Source: Marinomonas posidonica IVIA-Po-181
Lineage (GTDB): Bacteria; Pseudomonadota; Gammaproteobacteria; Pseudomonadales; Marinomonadaceae
Length of the DNA stretch: 64,000 bases
Assembly: GCF_000214215.1 (NCBI RefSeq)
Contig: NC_015559.1
Coordinates: forward strand, 1,612,001 to 1,676,000
Direction: 5' to 3'
Both the position numbers and the translations under genes were made by a program. The notes under the pieces were generated by a model, which did no database searches, was not told where the DNA came from, and was given only the letters and a program-made list of their open reading frames with translations. Below, one piece after another: positions 38,006 through 47,867 of this stretch; within the stretch, counting starts at the first letter, position 1, and every line of letters starts with the position of its first letter.

Positions 38006-38971
38006 TTATTGCACTAATTCGTTGTCGCTGAATTCCCCTTCAAACAAGGCCGTTGATAGATAGCGTTCACCCGAGTCAGGTAAGACCACAACGATTTTTT
38101 TGTCTTTGTAGGCCTCTTGTTGGCTTAAACGCTCGGCGGCCACAACCGCGGCACCACAAGAGATACCACATAAAATGCCTTCTTCACGCATGAGGCGTTT
38201 GGCCATGGCAATCGCCTCATCGTTGTCTACTTGTTCAACCAAATCAACCATCGACAAATCTAAGTTTTTAGGTACAAACCCCGCACCAATACCTTGAATC
38301 TTATGAGGGGCAGGCGTCGGTGTTTCACCCTTTAAGGTTTGAGTGATCACAGGGGAGCTAGTGGGCTCAACGGCCACACTGATGATGTCTTTCCCTTGGG
38401 TATTCTTGATGTAGCGACTCACGCCTGTAATGGTGCCACCTGTGCCAACACCTGCAACGAAGACATCGATGTCCCCTTTGGTGTCTTGCCAGATTTCGGG
38501 GCCGGTGGTTTGCTCATGGATTTCCGGATTGGCTGGGTTGTCGAACTGTTGTAACAGCACGAACTTGTCATCTTGAGCAATTTCTTGTGCTTTCTCAATT
38601 GCCCCTTTCATGCCTTTGGCGGGCTCGGTCAAGACAATGTTGGCCCCCAATGCTTTCATAACCTGGCGGCGTTCTAGACTCATGCTGGCGGGCATCGTAA
38701 TGGTGATAGGGTAGCCACGAGAAGCCGCCACGAAACACAATGCAATACCAGTATTGCCACTGGAGGGCTCGACTATGGATTTGCCTTCGGTAAGTAGACC
38801 TTTCTTTTCTGCGTCCCATACCATGTTGGCGCCAATGCGGCACTTTACTGAAAAAGCGGGGTTGCGGGATTCGAGTTTAGCGGAAATGTTGCCGTTACCA
38901 ATGCGATTTAAACGTACCAGCGGTGTATTGCCAATGGTAAGCGAGTTATCTTCAAATACTTGATGAGACAT
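38006..38971 (-). CDS. cysK: Cysteine synthase A (O-acetylserine sulfhydrylase)
   Basis: 321 residues. The PLP lysine is in [11 protein letters not shown], the substrate loop in [11 protein letters not shown], and the phosphate-binding glycines in [10 protein letters not shown]. The C-terminal LFEGEFSD wording is that of CysK rather than CysM. It makes cysteine from O-acetylserine and sulfide. GGAGAATG lies just before the ATG. Confidence 0.92.
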   Translation of the reverse strand: MSHQVFEDNSLTIGNTPLVRLNRIGNGNISAKLESRNPAFSVKCRIGANMVWDAEKKGLLTEGKSIVEPSSGNTGIALCFVAASRGYPITITMPASMSLERRQVMKALGANIVLTEPAKGMKGAIEKAQEIAQDDKFVLLQQFDNPANPEIHEQTTGPEIWQDTKGDIDVFVAGVGTGGTITGVSRYIKNTQGKDIISVAVEPTSSPVITQTLKGETPTPAPHKIQGIGAGFVPKNLDLSMVDLVEQVDNDEAIAMAKRLMREEGILCGISCGAAVVAAERLSQQEAYKDKKIVVVLPDSGERYLSTALFEGEFSDNELVQ

Positions 38972-39129
38972 AGCATTCTCCTTTTTTGTCTTTATGATCC
39001 GAGTAGATTTGTTTCACTATAACCTCTTCATTGGGATTAATGTTAGAATTTCCAACTATATCGATAGAATGTGGTACGCCTTACCCTTTATTCAGCGTCC
39101 CCAACACCCTAATCAATTAGGATACTTCT

Positions 39130-42100
39130 TTGGAAACCATGCAAAATCATCTTGTGATGACGCGAGATCGTCATCGTATTAGCCGTAAACAAGAGCAAAT
39201 TGAAAAACGTCAAAAAGACGGTCAGCCATTCGATAAAATGGCCAATGAACTGACGGAACTAGTCGATACCTCAAGAGCTCGCTATCAGGCACGTTTAGCG
39301 GCGATGCCGACAGTGACCTATGATGAAAGCTTGCCTGTTGCGGCGCGTGCCGATGAAATTATTAAGGCCATTCAGGACCACCAAGTGGTGATCATAGCCG
39401 GTGAAACGGGCTCAGGTAAAACCACCCAATTACCGAAAATGTGTTTGCAAGCCGGTCGTGGCCGAGCTGGACTGATTGGTCATACTCAACCGAGGCGAAT
39501 TGCGGCTCGCAGTGTGGCCGAGCGTATTTCTGATGAGCTTAACGTTGATCTGGGTGAACAGGTTGGTTTTCAGGTCAGATTTAGCGATGAAAGCTCAGAT
39601 AATACCTTAATAAAGCTGATGACCGACGGTATCTTGTTGGCCGAAATACAGCAAGACAAACGCCTGTATAAATACGACACCATCATCATAGATGAAGCGC
39701 ACGAACGCAGTCTGAATATTGATTTCTTGTTGGGCTATCTCAAGCAAGTGTTGGCTGCTCGTCCCGATCTTAAAGTGATCGTGACCTCGGCCACGATTGA
39801 TGTCGAACGTTTTTCGCAGCATTTTGATCAGGCACCAGTGATTGAAGTGTCCGGTCGAACCTACCCAGTGGAAGTGCGTTATCAGCCGTTATTAAGTAAG
39901 GCAGACTCTGATTTAGACGAAGACCAGAGCATGGAGCAGGGCGTGTTGGATGCGGTGGAGTTGCTTATCGCAGAAGAAAGAACGTCCGGTTATCGCGGCG
40001 CGGGGGACATTCTTGTCTTTTTACCGGGTGAGCGTGAAATACGAGAGACTGCCGAGATTCTAAGGCGTGCGGAACTTAGATCGACCGAAGTCCTGCCTTT
40101 GTATGCCCGTCTCACGGCCAGTGAACAACAGCGTATTTTTAAACCTCATTCAGGTCGACGCATCGTGTTGTCGACTAACGTGGCGGAAACCTCCTTGACC
40201 GTCCCGGGCATTCGATATGTGATTGACCCAGGTTTGGCACGCATCAGTCGTTACAGTGTGCGTTCGAAAGTACAGCAATTGCCCATTGAAAAGATCAGTC
40301 AGGCCAGTGCCAATCAAAGGGCAGGTCGTTGTGGTCGAGTCGCGGACGGAATTTGTATTCGCTTATACGATGAAGCGGATTTTTCCAGCCGCTCGGAATT
40401 TACCGATCCTGAAATTTTCCGAACCAATTTGGCCTCTGTTATTTTGCAAATGGCGAATTTAAAACTCGGTGCGGTTGAAAAATTCCCATTTGTTGAAATG
40501 CCGGAAAAACGCATGATTAACGACGGTTACCGAGCTTTGACAGAGCTTGGTGCGTTGAAAAAAGATCGTTTGACGCCGATTGGTCGACAACTGGCCAAAT
40601 TGCCCATTGACCCCAAATTGGGCCGAATCCTGATCGCCGCTGAGCGACATGGGGTATTAGCGGATGTGGCGATTATCGTCAGTGCCTTGTCGATTGCCGA
40701 TCCACGGGAGCGGCCTCAAGACAAGAAGACGCAATCAGACCAAGCCCATGCACAAGACAAAGATGAAGACTCAGATTTCGCCGTCTTCTTGAATTTGTGG
40801 GAACGCTATGAAGGCCAACGTCAGGCTTTATCGCAAAACCAACTACGACAGTTTTGCCGTAAGCAGTTTTTGAATTTTATGCGCATGCGAGAATGGCGAG
40901 ACATTCATCGCCAAATCATGATCGCCTGTAAGCAATTAGGCTTTAAAGACCGCGCCAGTGATGCACGAAATTATGAAGCCATTCATCGCGCCTTGCTTGC
41001 TGGCTTGTTCACTCAAGTGGCAAACAAAATGGACGACAGCAAGGAAATGCTCGGTTGTCGTTCACGCAAATTGTCCATCTTCCCGGGTTCTATGTTATTC
41101 AAAAAGCCGCCGCAATGGGTCATGGCAGCGGAATTAGTCGAAACCAGCAAACTGTATGCACGAGTGGTGGCTCGGATTGATCCGATTTGGATTGAAGAAT
41201 ACGCCGCGCCGTTTGTGAAGCGTCAATATCTTGATCCTCACTTTGAGGCCAATCAAGGGCGAGTCATGGCCAATGAGCAAGTGTCGTTATACGGCTTGAT
41301 CATAGTGCCGAAACGACGCATGGACTATGGTCATGTTAACCCAGAGGAAGCCCGTGAAATTTTCATTCGCACCGGCTTGGTCGAACGGGAATTACGTTCA
41401 AAGCAGGCTTTTTATCGACACAATAAAGCCCTAATTGATGAGTTAGAAACACAAGAGGCGAAACTGCGAAAACGCGATATCTTAGTGGACGATGAGGCGG
41501 TTTTTAACTTCTACGACCAGCGTTTACCAGACACTGTCCGTAATCTAAAAAGCCTAGAGCATTTTGTGAAGACGCAGCCTGATGTCTTGATGATGACGAA
41601 AGAAAATCTGATCAATCAGGACGTGGCACTGGATGACGTGGCTTTTCCAGATTCATTTGGGTTGAATGGTGTGGCCTTGCCGATTGATTATAAGTTTGAA
41701 CCGGGCAAGGCAACCGACGGTGCCACTTTGAAAGTACCGGTGGGATTACTGCGTCAGTTAAGCATTGAAGATTTGGGCTGGGCCGTACCCGGCTACATCA
41801 AAGAGCGGTGCGAAGCCTTAATTCGTGCTTTACCCAAAGCCCTGCGTCGTCGGTTTGTGCCGATTCCACAATTTGTGGATCGTATTTACCCTAATTTATC
41901 GAAAGAGAAAGGCGATTTACTCGAACAGTTAAGCTTGCAGATCAAGCGTGAAACCCTGATTGATATCCCATTGAATGAGTGGAATGCGGAAAAGCTTGAG
42001 TCTCACTTAACATTGCGACTGGAGGTGGTGGATGAGCGTGGCAAAGTACTCGGCAGTGGCAAAGATTTAGCTGGGTTACAGAGTCAATTCAGTGATCTAG

Positions 42101-43011
42101 TGGAAGAAAGCTTTGCTAAATTTGGCACCAAAGCGCATGAAGCGGATGATCTAACCGAATGGCCTGAGCAAGGCATTCCAGAGCGCCAAGAGATCAAGCA
42201 AGCGGGAATTAAAGTGACCGCTTTTCCGGCGTTAGTGTCTCAAGGTGAAACCGTTTCATTGAAAATGTTCGATGATCAAAGCACGGCGACCGAAGCGCAT
42301 CGCAAAGGGGTGATTACATTACTTAAACTGACCTTGAGTAAAGAGGTGCGCTATCTTAAAAAGAACTTGCCGCATTTAAAAGAATCCATGTTGATTTTTT
42401 CGCCTTTGGGAGCGAAAGAATCCTTATTGGATGATTTGCTCAGCGCTATTTTGGATAAAGTTTTTTTAGACGGTCGTCCCTTGCCTCGGGCAAAACAAGA
42501 TTTTGAGCAATGTGTCACGACCAACAAGGGCAATTTGATCTCAATGGCCAATGAAATGGCGACACAGTTGTACCGAGTGTTAGCCTCTTATCAAGGCGTT
42601 GCAAAGCGCATGAAGGGCAGCATTCCTTTGCCTTGGTCGCGAATCTATGGCGATATTCAGTTCCAGTTAAAGCAACTTATTTATCCAGGTTTTATTGGTA
42701 ACACACCCTTGTTCTGGTTGGGGCAATTGCCAAGGTATTTCAAAGGCATTGAAGTGCGTTTAGAGCGCTTTCAAAACCATTTGAACAAAGAGAATCAGTT
42801 CGTGTCTGAGTTAGAAGGGCTTTGGCAAACCTATCATAAGCAGAAAAAAGCCCATGATGATAAAGCGCTGTATGATCCGGAGTTGGTGAAATACCGCTGG
42901 ATGTTAGAAGAGTATCGAATTTCGTTGTTTGCTCAGTCGGTTGGAACCTTAGAGCCTATTTCAGCAAAACGCCTTGCGAAACAATGGCAAGAAGTCAAAA
43001 AATTAGTGTAA
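39130..43011 (+). CDS. hrpA: ATP-dependent RNA helicase HrpA
   Basis: 1293 residues, full length for HrpA. Walker A GETGSGKTT is at 91-99, the DEAH box at 188-191, SATID shortly after, and QRAGRCGRVADG as motif VI; the HA2, OB-fold and the long C-terminal DUF3418 region follow. HrpA is a DEAH-box helicase acting on ribosomes or mRNA. I favour the TTG at 39130, with AGGA about 8 bases upstream, over the ATG at 39139. Confidence 0.93.
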   Translation: METMQNHLVMTRDRHRISRKQEQIEKRQKDGQPFDKMANELTELVDTSRARYQARLAAMPTVTYDESLPVAARADEIIKAIQDHQVVIIAGETGSGKTTQLPKMCLQAGRGRAGLIGHTQPRRIAARSVAERISDELNVDLGEQVGFQVRFSDESSDNTLIKLMTDGILLAEIQQDKRLYKYDTIIIDEAHERSLNIDFLLGYLKQVLAARPDLKVIVTSATIDVERFSQHFDQAPVIEVSGRTYPVEVRYQPLLSKADSDLDEDQSMEQGVLDAVELLIAEERTSGYRGAGDILVFLPGEREIRETAEILRRAELRSTEVLPLYARLTASEQQRIFKPHSGRRIVLSTNVAETSLTVPGIRYVIDPGLARISRYSVRSKVQQLPIEKISQASANQRAGRCGRVADGICIRLYDEADFSSRSEFTDPEIFRTNLASVILQMANLKLGAVEKFPFVEMPEKRMINDGYRALTELGALKKDRLTPIGRQLAKLPIDPKLGRILIAAERHGVLADVAIIVSALSIADPRERPQDKKTQSDQAHAQDKDEDSDFAVFLNLWERYEGQRQALSQNQLRQFCRKQFLNFMRMREWRDIHRQIMIACKQLGFKDRASDARNYEAIHRALLAGLFTQVANKMDDSKEMLGCRSRKLSIFPGSMLFKKPPQWVMAAELVETSKLYARVVARIDPIWIEEYAAPFVKRQYLDPHFEANQGRVMANEQVSLYGLIIVPKRRMDYGHVNPEEAREIFIRTGLVERELRSKQAFYRHNKALIDELETQEAKLRKRDILVDDEAVFNFYDQRLPDTVRNLKSLEHFVKTQPDVLMMTKENLINQDVALDDVAFPDSFGLNGVALPIDYKFEPGKATDGATLKVPVGLLRQLSIEDLGWAVPGYIKERCEALIRALPKALRRRFVPIPQFVDRIYPNLSKEKGDLLEQLSLQIKRETLIDIPLNEWNAEKLESHLTLRLEVVDERGKVLGSGKDLAGLQSQFSDLVEESFAKFGTKAHEADDLTEWPEQGIPERQEIKQAGIKVTAFPALVSQGETVSLKMFDDQSTATEAHRKGVITLLKLTLSKEVRYLKKNLPHLKESMLIFSPLGAKESLLDDLLSAILDKVFLDGRPLPRAKQDFEQCVTTNKGNLISMANEMATQLYRVLASYQGVAKRMKGSIPLPWSRIYGDIQFQLKQLIYPGFIGNTPLFWLGQLPRYFKGIEVRLERFQNHLNKENQFVSELEGLWQTYHKQKKAHDDKALYDPELVKYRWMLEEYRISLFAQSVGTLEPISAKRLAKQWQEVKKLV

Positions 43012-43068
43012 TAAACATGGGTTAGAATGTAATAGCTAGCCGAGATTTCCATTAGTAGGGATTAAATA

Positions 43069-43899
43069 ATGCTCAATCGTATCAATGTCTTGTTGTTTGG
43101 CTTTATCATGATGTTGGCTCAATCTACTTGGGCGGCCACTGAGGAAGACCCATGGGAAGGCTTTAATCGTGCGATGTTTTCCTTTAATGACGCGGTGGAT
43201 GGCGCGGTCCTTAAACCCTTAGCGAAAGGGTATAAAGCCGTTACGCCAACGCCAGTGCAAAAGGGCGTGAGTAACTTTTTCTCCAACCTAGGCGAAATCG
43301 GCAACATCACCAATAATCTATTGCAAGGTAAATGGGATCAGACAGCGTCGTCTACATGGCGTTTTATCATCAACAGTACCGCAGGTTGGCTGGGTATTTT
43401 TGATGTCGCCAGTGAGTTGGGGTTAAAAAAATACGATGAAGATTTTGGTCAAACCCTAGCCTATTGGGGAGTGTCGTCAGGTCCTTATCTTGTCTTGCCG
43501 TTCTTCGGACCGTCGACTGTCCGAGATGGAACGGGCCGAGTGTTTGATATGACATATGACGATGGTATCAGTTATTTGTCGCTGAATTCTGATGAGAAAA
43601 CCGGCTTGTTTGCGTTGGATGTAGTGGAAACACGAACGCGATTATTAAACGCTGAATCTATGATCTTTGGGGATAGATACAGTTTTATTCGAGATGTGTA
43701 TTTACAGAACCGTACTTATGAAATTTATGATGGTAATATTCCTCAGAAGTCAGAATCCGATAGTGTTACTAGCCCTGATGACAGTTGGGGCGAAGATGAT
43801 GATTCTAGTTGGGGTGACGAAAACGAATCTAGCTGGGGGGACGAAGACGATTCCAGCTGGCAAGATGATGACAATGCAGGGAGTAGCTGGTCGGAGTAA
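43069..43899 (+). CDS. mlaA: MlaA/VacJ-type outer-membrane lipid-asymmetry protein with acidic Trp repeat tail
   Basis: 276 residues: signal peptide ending near STWA, then the MlaA domain with EEDPWEGFNRAMFSFND and EDFGQTLAYWGVSSGPYLVLPFFGPSTVRD. MlaA removes misplaced phospholipids from the outer leaflet and passes them to MlaC. It has no lipobox cysteine, as in some pseudomonad relatives, so it may not be lipid-anchored. The last 36 residues are an acidic repeat of SSWGDE-like units not part of the MlaA fold. It lies 57 bases after hrpA. Confidence 0.87.
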   Translation: MLNRINVLLFGFIMMLAQSTWAATEEDPWEGFNRAMFSFNDAVDGAVLKPLAKGYKAVTPTPVQKGVSNFFSNLGEIGNITNNLLQGKWDQTASSTWRFIINSTAGWLGIFDVASELGLKKYDEDFGQTLAYWGVSSGPYLVLPFFGPSTVRDGTGRVFDMTYDDGISYLSLNSDEKTGLFALDVVETRTRLLNAESMIFGDRYSFIRDVYLQNRTYEIYDGNIPQKSESDSVTSPDDSWGEDDDSSWGDENESSWGDEDDSSWQDDDNAGSSWSE

Positions 43900-43914
43900 T
43901 GAGGTACGACCAAT

Positions 43915-44952
43915 ATGAACCGAAAACCATCCTCGATCAATTTTTGGTTTAATGACGACTACTTTCGAGACGTTATTTTAAAAGGTTTTTTGTGTGTAAT
44001 TGGTACCGCCAGTGCCATTCTAATTGTGCTCAATTTGTTAGTTGGGCAGACCATACTGGCGCTATTGGAAATGGTTCTATTGGTCTTTACCGTCAGTGTT
44101 TGGTTTATGCCCAGAGATTGGCGCGTCTTTAAATGGACTGTACTCTGTTACGTTGCCTTTCTTTTTGGTGGCATTATCGCCTCCATTGCTCTTTCCTCCT
44201 TGTTTTCTGGTCGTCAGGTATGGGTGTTGATCTTTCCTGTTGCTTCTTATTTGATGCTAGGTCGACGTATTGCCATGTGCCTTAGTGCGATTTGCTTGGG
44301 ACTGGTTTCAGCGATCATGATGGTTCGCTTTGAGGGCGAATACCAAAGTTATATGCGTGGGATCTTGGTTAATTTATTGCTGTCCTATGCGTTTATTTGG
44401 GGCTTGAGTCATGGTGCCGCACTAGTCATTAAACGAATACTGGCAGCGCTTAGGCAGATCGCTTCCACAGACCCTCTGACTGGTTTATCAAATCGCAGAA
44501 ACATTGATGTTAAGTTCAAACTGGCATTGCACAGTAAGATAAACTCGACAGGAGGTTTAGGGTTCGTTCTGATGGATTTGGACCATTTCAAAGACGTAAA
44601 CGATACCTATGGTCACGATGTTGGGGATGCCTTGCTGGTGGACTTTGCCGAGCGACTGCGCTCCTTTAATGAAGCCGATCCTGAATACAGTCTATATCGG
44701 TTAGGAGGGGAAGAATTTTGTGTTTGGTTACCAGGTCATCTCAGTCAGTCTTGGTCAGAAGCCTTTTGCCAATACGTGCATGACACGCCGTTTATGTTTC
44801 AAGGACATACGATTCATTATACGGTCAGTATTGGGTTGGTTACGTCGGATCAAACCACAGAGACCTTTCAACGTCTATATTCGCTGGCTGATAAATGGTT
44901 ATATCAGGCCAAAAAATCAGGGCGAAATAGAGTGGTGGTTGAAACCCTGTAA
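43915..44952 (+). CDS. Membrane-bound diguanylate cyclase (GGDEF)
   Basis: 345 residues. Hydrophobic helices fill about residues 20-170 and a GGDEF domain occupies about 180-345, with TDPLTGLSNRRN, LDHFKDVNDTYGHDVGD and an intact active site YRLGGEEF. It probably makes c-di-GMP at the inner membrane. It starts 15 bases after mlaA on the same strand. Confidence 0.9.
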   Translation: MNRKPSSINFWFNDDYFRDVILKGFLCVIGTASAILIVLNLLVGQTILALLEMVLLVFTVSVWFMPRDWRVFKWTVLCYVAFLFGGIIASIALSSLFSGRQVWVLIFPVASYLMLGRRIAMCLSAICLGLVSAIMMVRFEGEYQSYMRGILVNLLLSYAFIWGLSHGAALVIKRILAALRQIASTDPLTGLSNRRNIDVKFKLALHSKINSTGGLGFVLMDLDHFKDVNDTYGHDVGDALLVDFAERLRSFNEADPEYSLYRLGGEEFCVWLPGHLSQSWSEAFCQYVHDTPFMFQGHTIHYTVSIGLVTSDQTTETFQRLYSLADKWLYQAKKSGRNRVVVETL

Positions 44953-44965
44953 AGGTCAGAGTGTC

Positions 44966-46066
44966 TTATTGAAGGGTGACTTTTAATAACTTTCCAGAGT
45001 CCGTCCCCAAATACAGAATCCCTTGAGTGTCTTGAGCAATGCAGCGCAAGCGCTCATTCAAGTCTTCAAGATAACGGGTTTCCTGAGTGGAGCCGTCTTT
45101 TTCAATGTGAATTTTGTTTAAATGCCTTAATGCGAGAGCAGTAGACAAAAAATCACCATTCCAGTTTGAAAACAATAAGCCATCGTATTTGATCAAACTG
45201 CTGGGCGCGATGGAAGGAATATACACCTTGATCGGGCTATTAATACCGTCTTTTTCCGTGCCTTCCCCAACGCTCACCGGACCCCAGTATTCTTTGCCAT
45301 AAGAGACAATCGGCCAGCCGTAATTAGCGCCCGGGCGGATCAGGTTAATTTCATCCCCACCGCGAGGGCCATGTTCATTCGACCAAAGGGTGTGGGTGTT
45401 ATTGTCATAAAACAAACCTTGTGGATTGCGATGGCCATAACTCCAGATCTCATTACGTATATTGGCATGTGAGACAAATGGATTATCCGCTGGGACCTTA
45501 CCATCCAGATTTAAGCGAATGATGCTACCCGCATGATTACCAAGGTCTTGGGCATTTTTTCGAACGCCGCGATCACCAATGCTAAAGAACACATGCTGCT
45601 GGTCATCAAAGGTAATGCGGCCACCATAATGTTTGCTGGTTGAACTGGCAGATTGGCTGACCAATAAGTCTTGCCAATGGATCAAATGGTTATTGTTTAA
45701 CTGAGCTCTTGCCAAGCTTGTGACAGAACCCGCCTCAGTCGGTTTCGAATAGGTGAAATACAACCAGCCATCTTGTCCATAGTTGGGTGATTTGGCGACA
45801 TCCAACAAGCCACCTTGGCCACGGTTATCAACTTTAGGAAGGTTATTGAGAGCCTGCTTTTTACCACTGCTTAGGTCGACCTTATACGCCTCACCTTGCT
45901 TGATCGTCACGATGGCAAATTGGTCATCAAGCAGGCTAATGCCCCAAGGTATGCCGTTAAACTTGGCAACTTGTGTGACATTAAGGTGCTGATCATCACT
46001 AGACACGTCGGTCGCGTATCCGTTAAGCGATAATAAGCTGATAAAAAGCATGATCCAATAGCGCAT
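44966..46066 (-). CDS. PQQ-dependent sugar dehydrogenase-like protein (YliI type)
   Basis: 366 residues with a signal peptide (MLFISLLSLNGYA). The propeller fold of soluble glucose/aldose dehydrogenases is recognised from GRITFDDQQHVFFSIGDRG, NEIWSYGHRNPQGL, WSNEHGPRGGDEINLI and GANYGWPIVSYG, which in relatives include PQQ- and calcium-binding residues. It should oxidise sugars in the periplasm with PQQ as cofactor; no PQQ synthesis genes are in the window. Confidence 0.88.
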   Translation of the reverse strand: MRYWIMLFISLLSLNGYATDVSSDDQHLNVTQVAKFNGIPWGISLLDDQFAIVTIKQGEAYKVDLSSGKKQALNNLPKVDNRGQGGLLDVAKSPNYGQDGWLYFTYSKPTEAGSVTSLARAQLNNNHLIHWQDLLVSQSASSTSKHYGGRITFDDQQHVFFSIGDRGVRKNAQDLGNHAGSIIRLNLDGKVPADNPFVSHANIRNEIWSYGHRNPQGLFYDNNTHTLWSNEHGPRGGDEINLIRPGANYGWPIVSYGKEYWGPVSVGEGTEKDGINSPIKVYIPSIAPSSLIKYDGLLFSNWNGDFLSTALALRHLNKIHIEKDGSTQETRYLEDLNERLRCIAQDTQGILYLGTDSGKLLKVTLQ

Positions 46067-46214
46067 TTGGCCCCCTGAAAATTTTCGATCAGTATATAGA
46101 AAATAGTCAAAGAAACCGCAGCTGGAAAGCCATTTCCTTTAGTATTGCTGATTGCTTACCTAGTTTGATGAAGTGTTCAGCATCCCGTTCATTTTCGGAT
46201 GAAAGCGTGATCAA

Positions 46215-46265
46215 TTGCGACCAATTGGACATAACTGCGATCAATTGGACATAATTGCGACCAAT
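46215..46265. repeat. Tandem 20-bp repeat, 2.5 copies
   Basis: Units at 46215-46234, 46235-46254 and a partial unit at 46255-46265 share TGCGAYCAATTGGACATAAY. Each whole unit has the palindrome CCAATTGG or TCAATTGG. It abuts the stop codon of the acetyltransferase gene. The rest of the gap to 46067 holds nothing visible. Confidence 0.85.
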
Positions 46266-46781
46266 TTAGCCCAAATAGCGTTCGCCTTGTGCAACATTGC
46301 GAGTGACCACGGCATTGGCGGCAATAATGGCATCATCCCCTATGGTCATGCCGGGGAGGACTTTAGCACCACCGCCGATCCACACACGGTTACCTATGTG
46401 AATGGGGCGAGCAAAGCACTCTCCAGAGGCTCTTGCCGCAGCGTCACGGGGGTGATCTACCGTATACAGATGTGCGGCAGGACCGATTAACACTTGGTCG
46501 CCAATGTGGATGGGAGCGCTGTCGAGAAGCACACACTGAAAGTTGATGTAGACGCCTTTACCCAAATAAATCTGGCTGCCGTAGTCGCATTGAAAACCGG
46601 GTTCAATAACAACCAGTTCAGACTGTGCAAATAAGCGAGTAATGTGCCTGAGATTGCCTTTACTGGGGTGTGCGTTGTATTTGGCACAGGCAAGACGGGC
46701 GGCTTCGCGCTTTAGGCGAAGATCTAAGTCTAAGCTGTTGAAGTGCTCACCGTTAATCATTTTTTCAAATTCTGTCATCAT
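46266..46781 (-). CDS. Sugar O-acetyltransferase, left-handed beta-helix (LacA/Maa type), shortened C-terminus
   Basis: 171 residues. A helical N-terminal segment (MINGEHFNSLDLDL) is followed by hexapeptide repeats (IHIGDQVLIGP, IHIGNRVWIGGGAKVLPGMTIGDDAIIAANAVV), with the catalytic histidine in HLYTVDHP. The family acetylates sugars such as maltose with acetyl-CoA. The usual ending (GNPAKVIK-like) is absent; the protein stops at ERYLG, directly at a tandem repeat, so a few residues appear lost. It is likely still folded. Confidence 0.82.
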   Translation of the reverse strand: MMTEFEKMINGEHFNSLDLDLRLKREAARLACAKYNAHPSKGNLRHITRLFAQSELVVIEPGFQCDYGSQIYLGKGVYINFQCVLLDSAPIHIGDQVLIGPAAHLYTVDHPRDAAARASGECFARPIHIGNRVWIGGGAKVLPGMTIGDDAIIAANAVVTRNVAQGERYLG

Positions 46782-46809
46782 GCCTAAGCCTTAAATGGTG
46801 TCATCCTTT

Positions 46810-46848
46810 GTTGCTCATAGATGTTGCTCATAGATGTTGCTCATAGAG
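46810..46848. repeat. Three tandem 13-bp repeats
   Basis: TTGCTCATAGATG occurs at 46810-46822, 46823-46835 and (last bases differing) 46836-46848, between the acetyltransferase start and the tal terminator. The arrangement suggests replication slippage. Confidence 0.85.
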
Positions 46849-46854
46849 CAGCCA

Positions 46855-46885
46855 TAAAAAACGCGACCTAGGTCGCGCTTTTAGA
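46855..46885 (-). terminator. Terminator of the dusA-tal unit
   Basis: The palindrome CGCGACCTAGGTCGCG at 46862-46877, read on the minus strand, is followed by a run of T, 35 bases after the tal stop codon. Confidence 0.85.
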
Positions 46886-46911
46886 GCATGGTTACTGAAC
46901 GATAAAACGCC

Positions 46912-47862
46912 TTATAGCATAGAAGCCAAAGTGTCTTCTAGTTTACGCTGGTCAACGGCGAAGTTACGGATGCCTTCTGACAGTTTTTCAGTCGCCATGG
47001 CGTCTTCGTTCATTGCCCAACGGAACGCTGATTCTGTAATCGCAGCGGGTGCGGCTTTCACGTCCGTGGTTGGAACCAATTTACGTTCTAATGTGCCTTC
47101 GTCTTTCTTCAATTCTTCTAGCAAAGCTGGGCTAATGGTCAAACGATCACAACCAGCCAGTTGCTCGATTTCACCAATGTTACGGAAGCTTGCGCCCATC
47201 ACAACGGTTTTGTAACCGTGTTGCTTATAGTAGTTGTAGATTTCCGTCACAGACACAACACCTGGATCGGTTTCGGCTGTGTAGTCTTGACCAGTGGATT
47301 TTTTGTACCAATCTAGGATACGGCCCACGAAAGGAGAAATCAGGTAAACGCCGGCTTCAGCACAGGCTTGTGCTTGAGCGAAAGAGAACAGCAGCGTCAG
47401 GTTACAGTTGATGCCTTCTTTTTCTAACTCTTCTGCCGCTTTAATGCCTTCCCAAGTAGAGGCGGCTTTGATCAAAACACGGTCACGAGACACGCCCGCT
47501 TCTTCGTATAGCGCAATCAACTTACGCGCTTTGGCAAGCGTTGCGTCTTTATCAAAAGACAAGCGTGCGTCTACTTCGGTAGAAATACGGCCAGGAACGT
47601 ATTTTAAAATTTCTGTACCAACGATCACCGCAAGTTTGTCACCCGCATCTAGAATTTGCTGCGCTTTGTCGTTACTTTGAGTTTTTGCCCAAGCAACCGC
47701 TTGCTCAAGAAAAGGAGCGTATTCAGGAATTTGAGCGGCTTTTAGCATTAGTGATGGGTTAGTGGTCGCATCTTCTGGCAAAAAGTCTTTGATTGCCGTG
47801 ATGTCACCTGTATCGGCCACAATGGTCGTGAACTCTTTTAATTGAGATAACTTGTTGCTCAT
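46912..47862 (-). CDS. tal: Transaldolase
   Basis: 316 residues, the length of TalB-type enzymes. The Schiff-base lysine is in [12 protein letters not shown], and DATTNPSL and [12 protein letters not shown] are family motifs. It transfers a dihydroxyacetone unit between sugar phosphates in the non-oxidative pentose phosphate pathway. It starts 5 bases after the dusA stop, so the two are cotranscribed. Confidence 0.94.
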   Translation of the reverse strand: MSNKLSQLKEFTTIVADTGDITAIKDFLPEDATTNPSLMLKAAQIPEYAPFLEQAVAWAKTQSNDKAQQILDAGDKLAVIVGTEILKYVPGRISTEVDARLSFDKDATLAKARKLIALYEEAGVSRDRVLIKAASTWEGIKAAEELEKEGINCNLTLLFSFAQAQACAEAGVYLISPFVGRILDWYKKSTGQDYTAETDPGVVSVTEIYNYYKQHGYKTVVMGASFRNIGEIEQLAGCDRLTISPALLEELKKDEGTLERKLVPTTDVKAAPAAITESAFRWAMNEDAMATEKLSEGIRNFAVDQRKLEDTLASML

Positions 47863-47867
47863 TGCTC

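Noticed and set aside
46210..46268. CRISPR or origin iterons
   Set aside because: Only 2.5 direct units of 20 bp, no spacers, no replication gene nearby.
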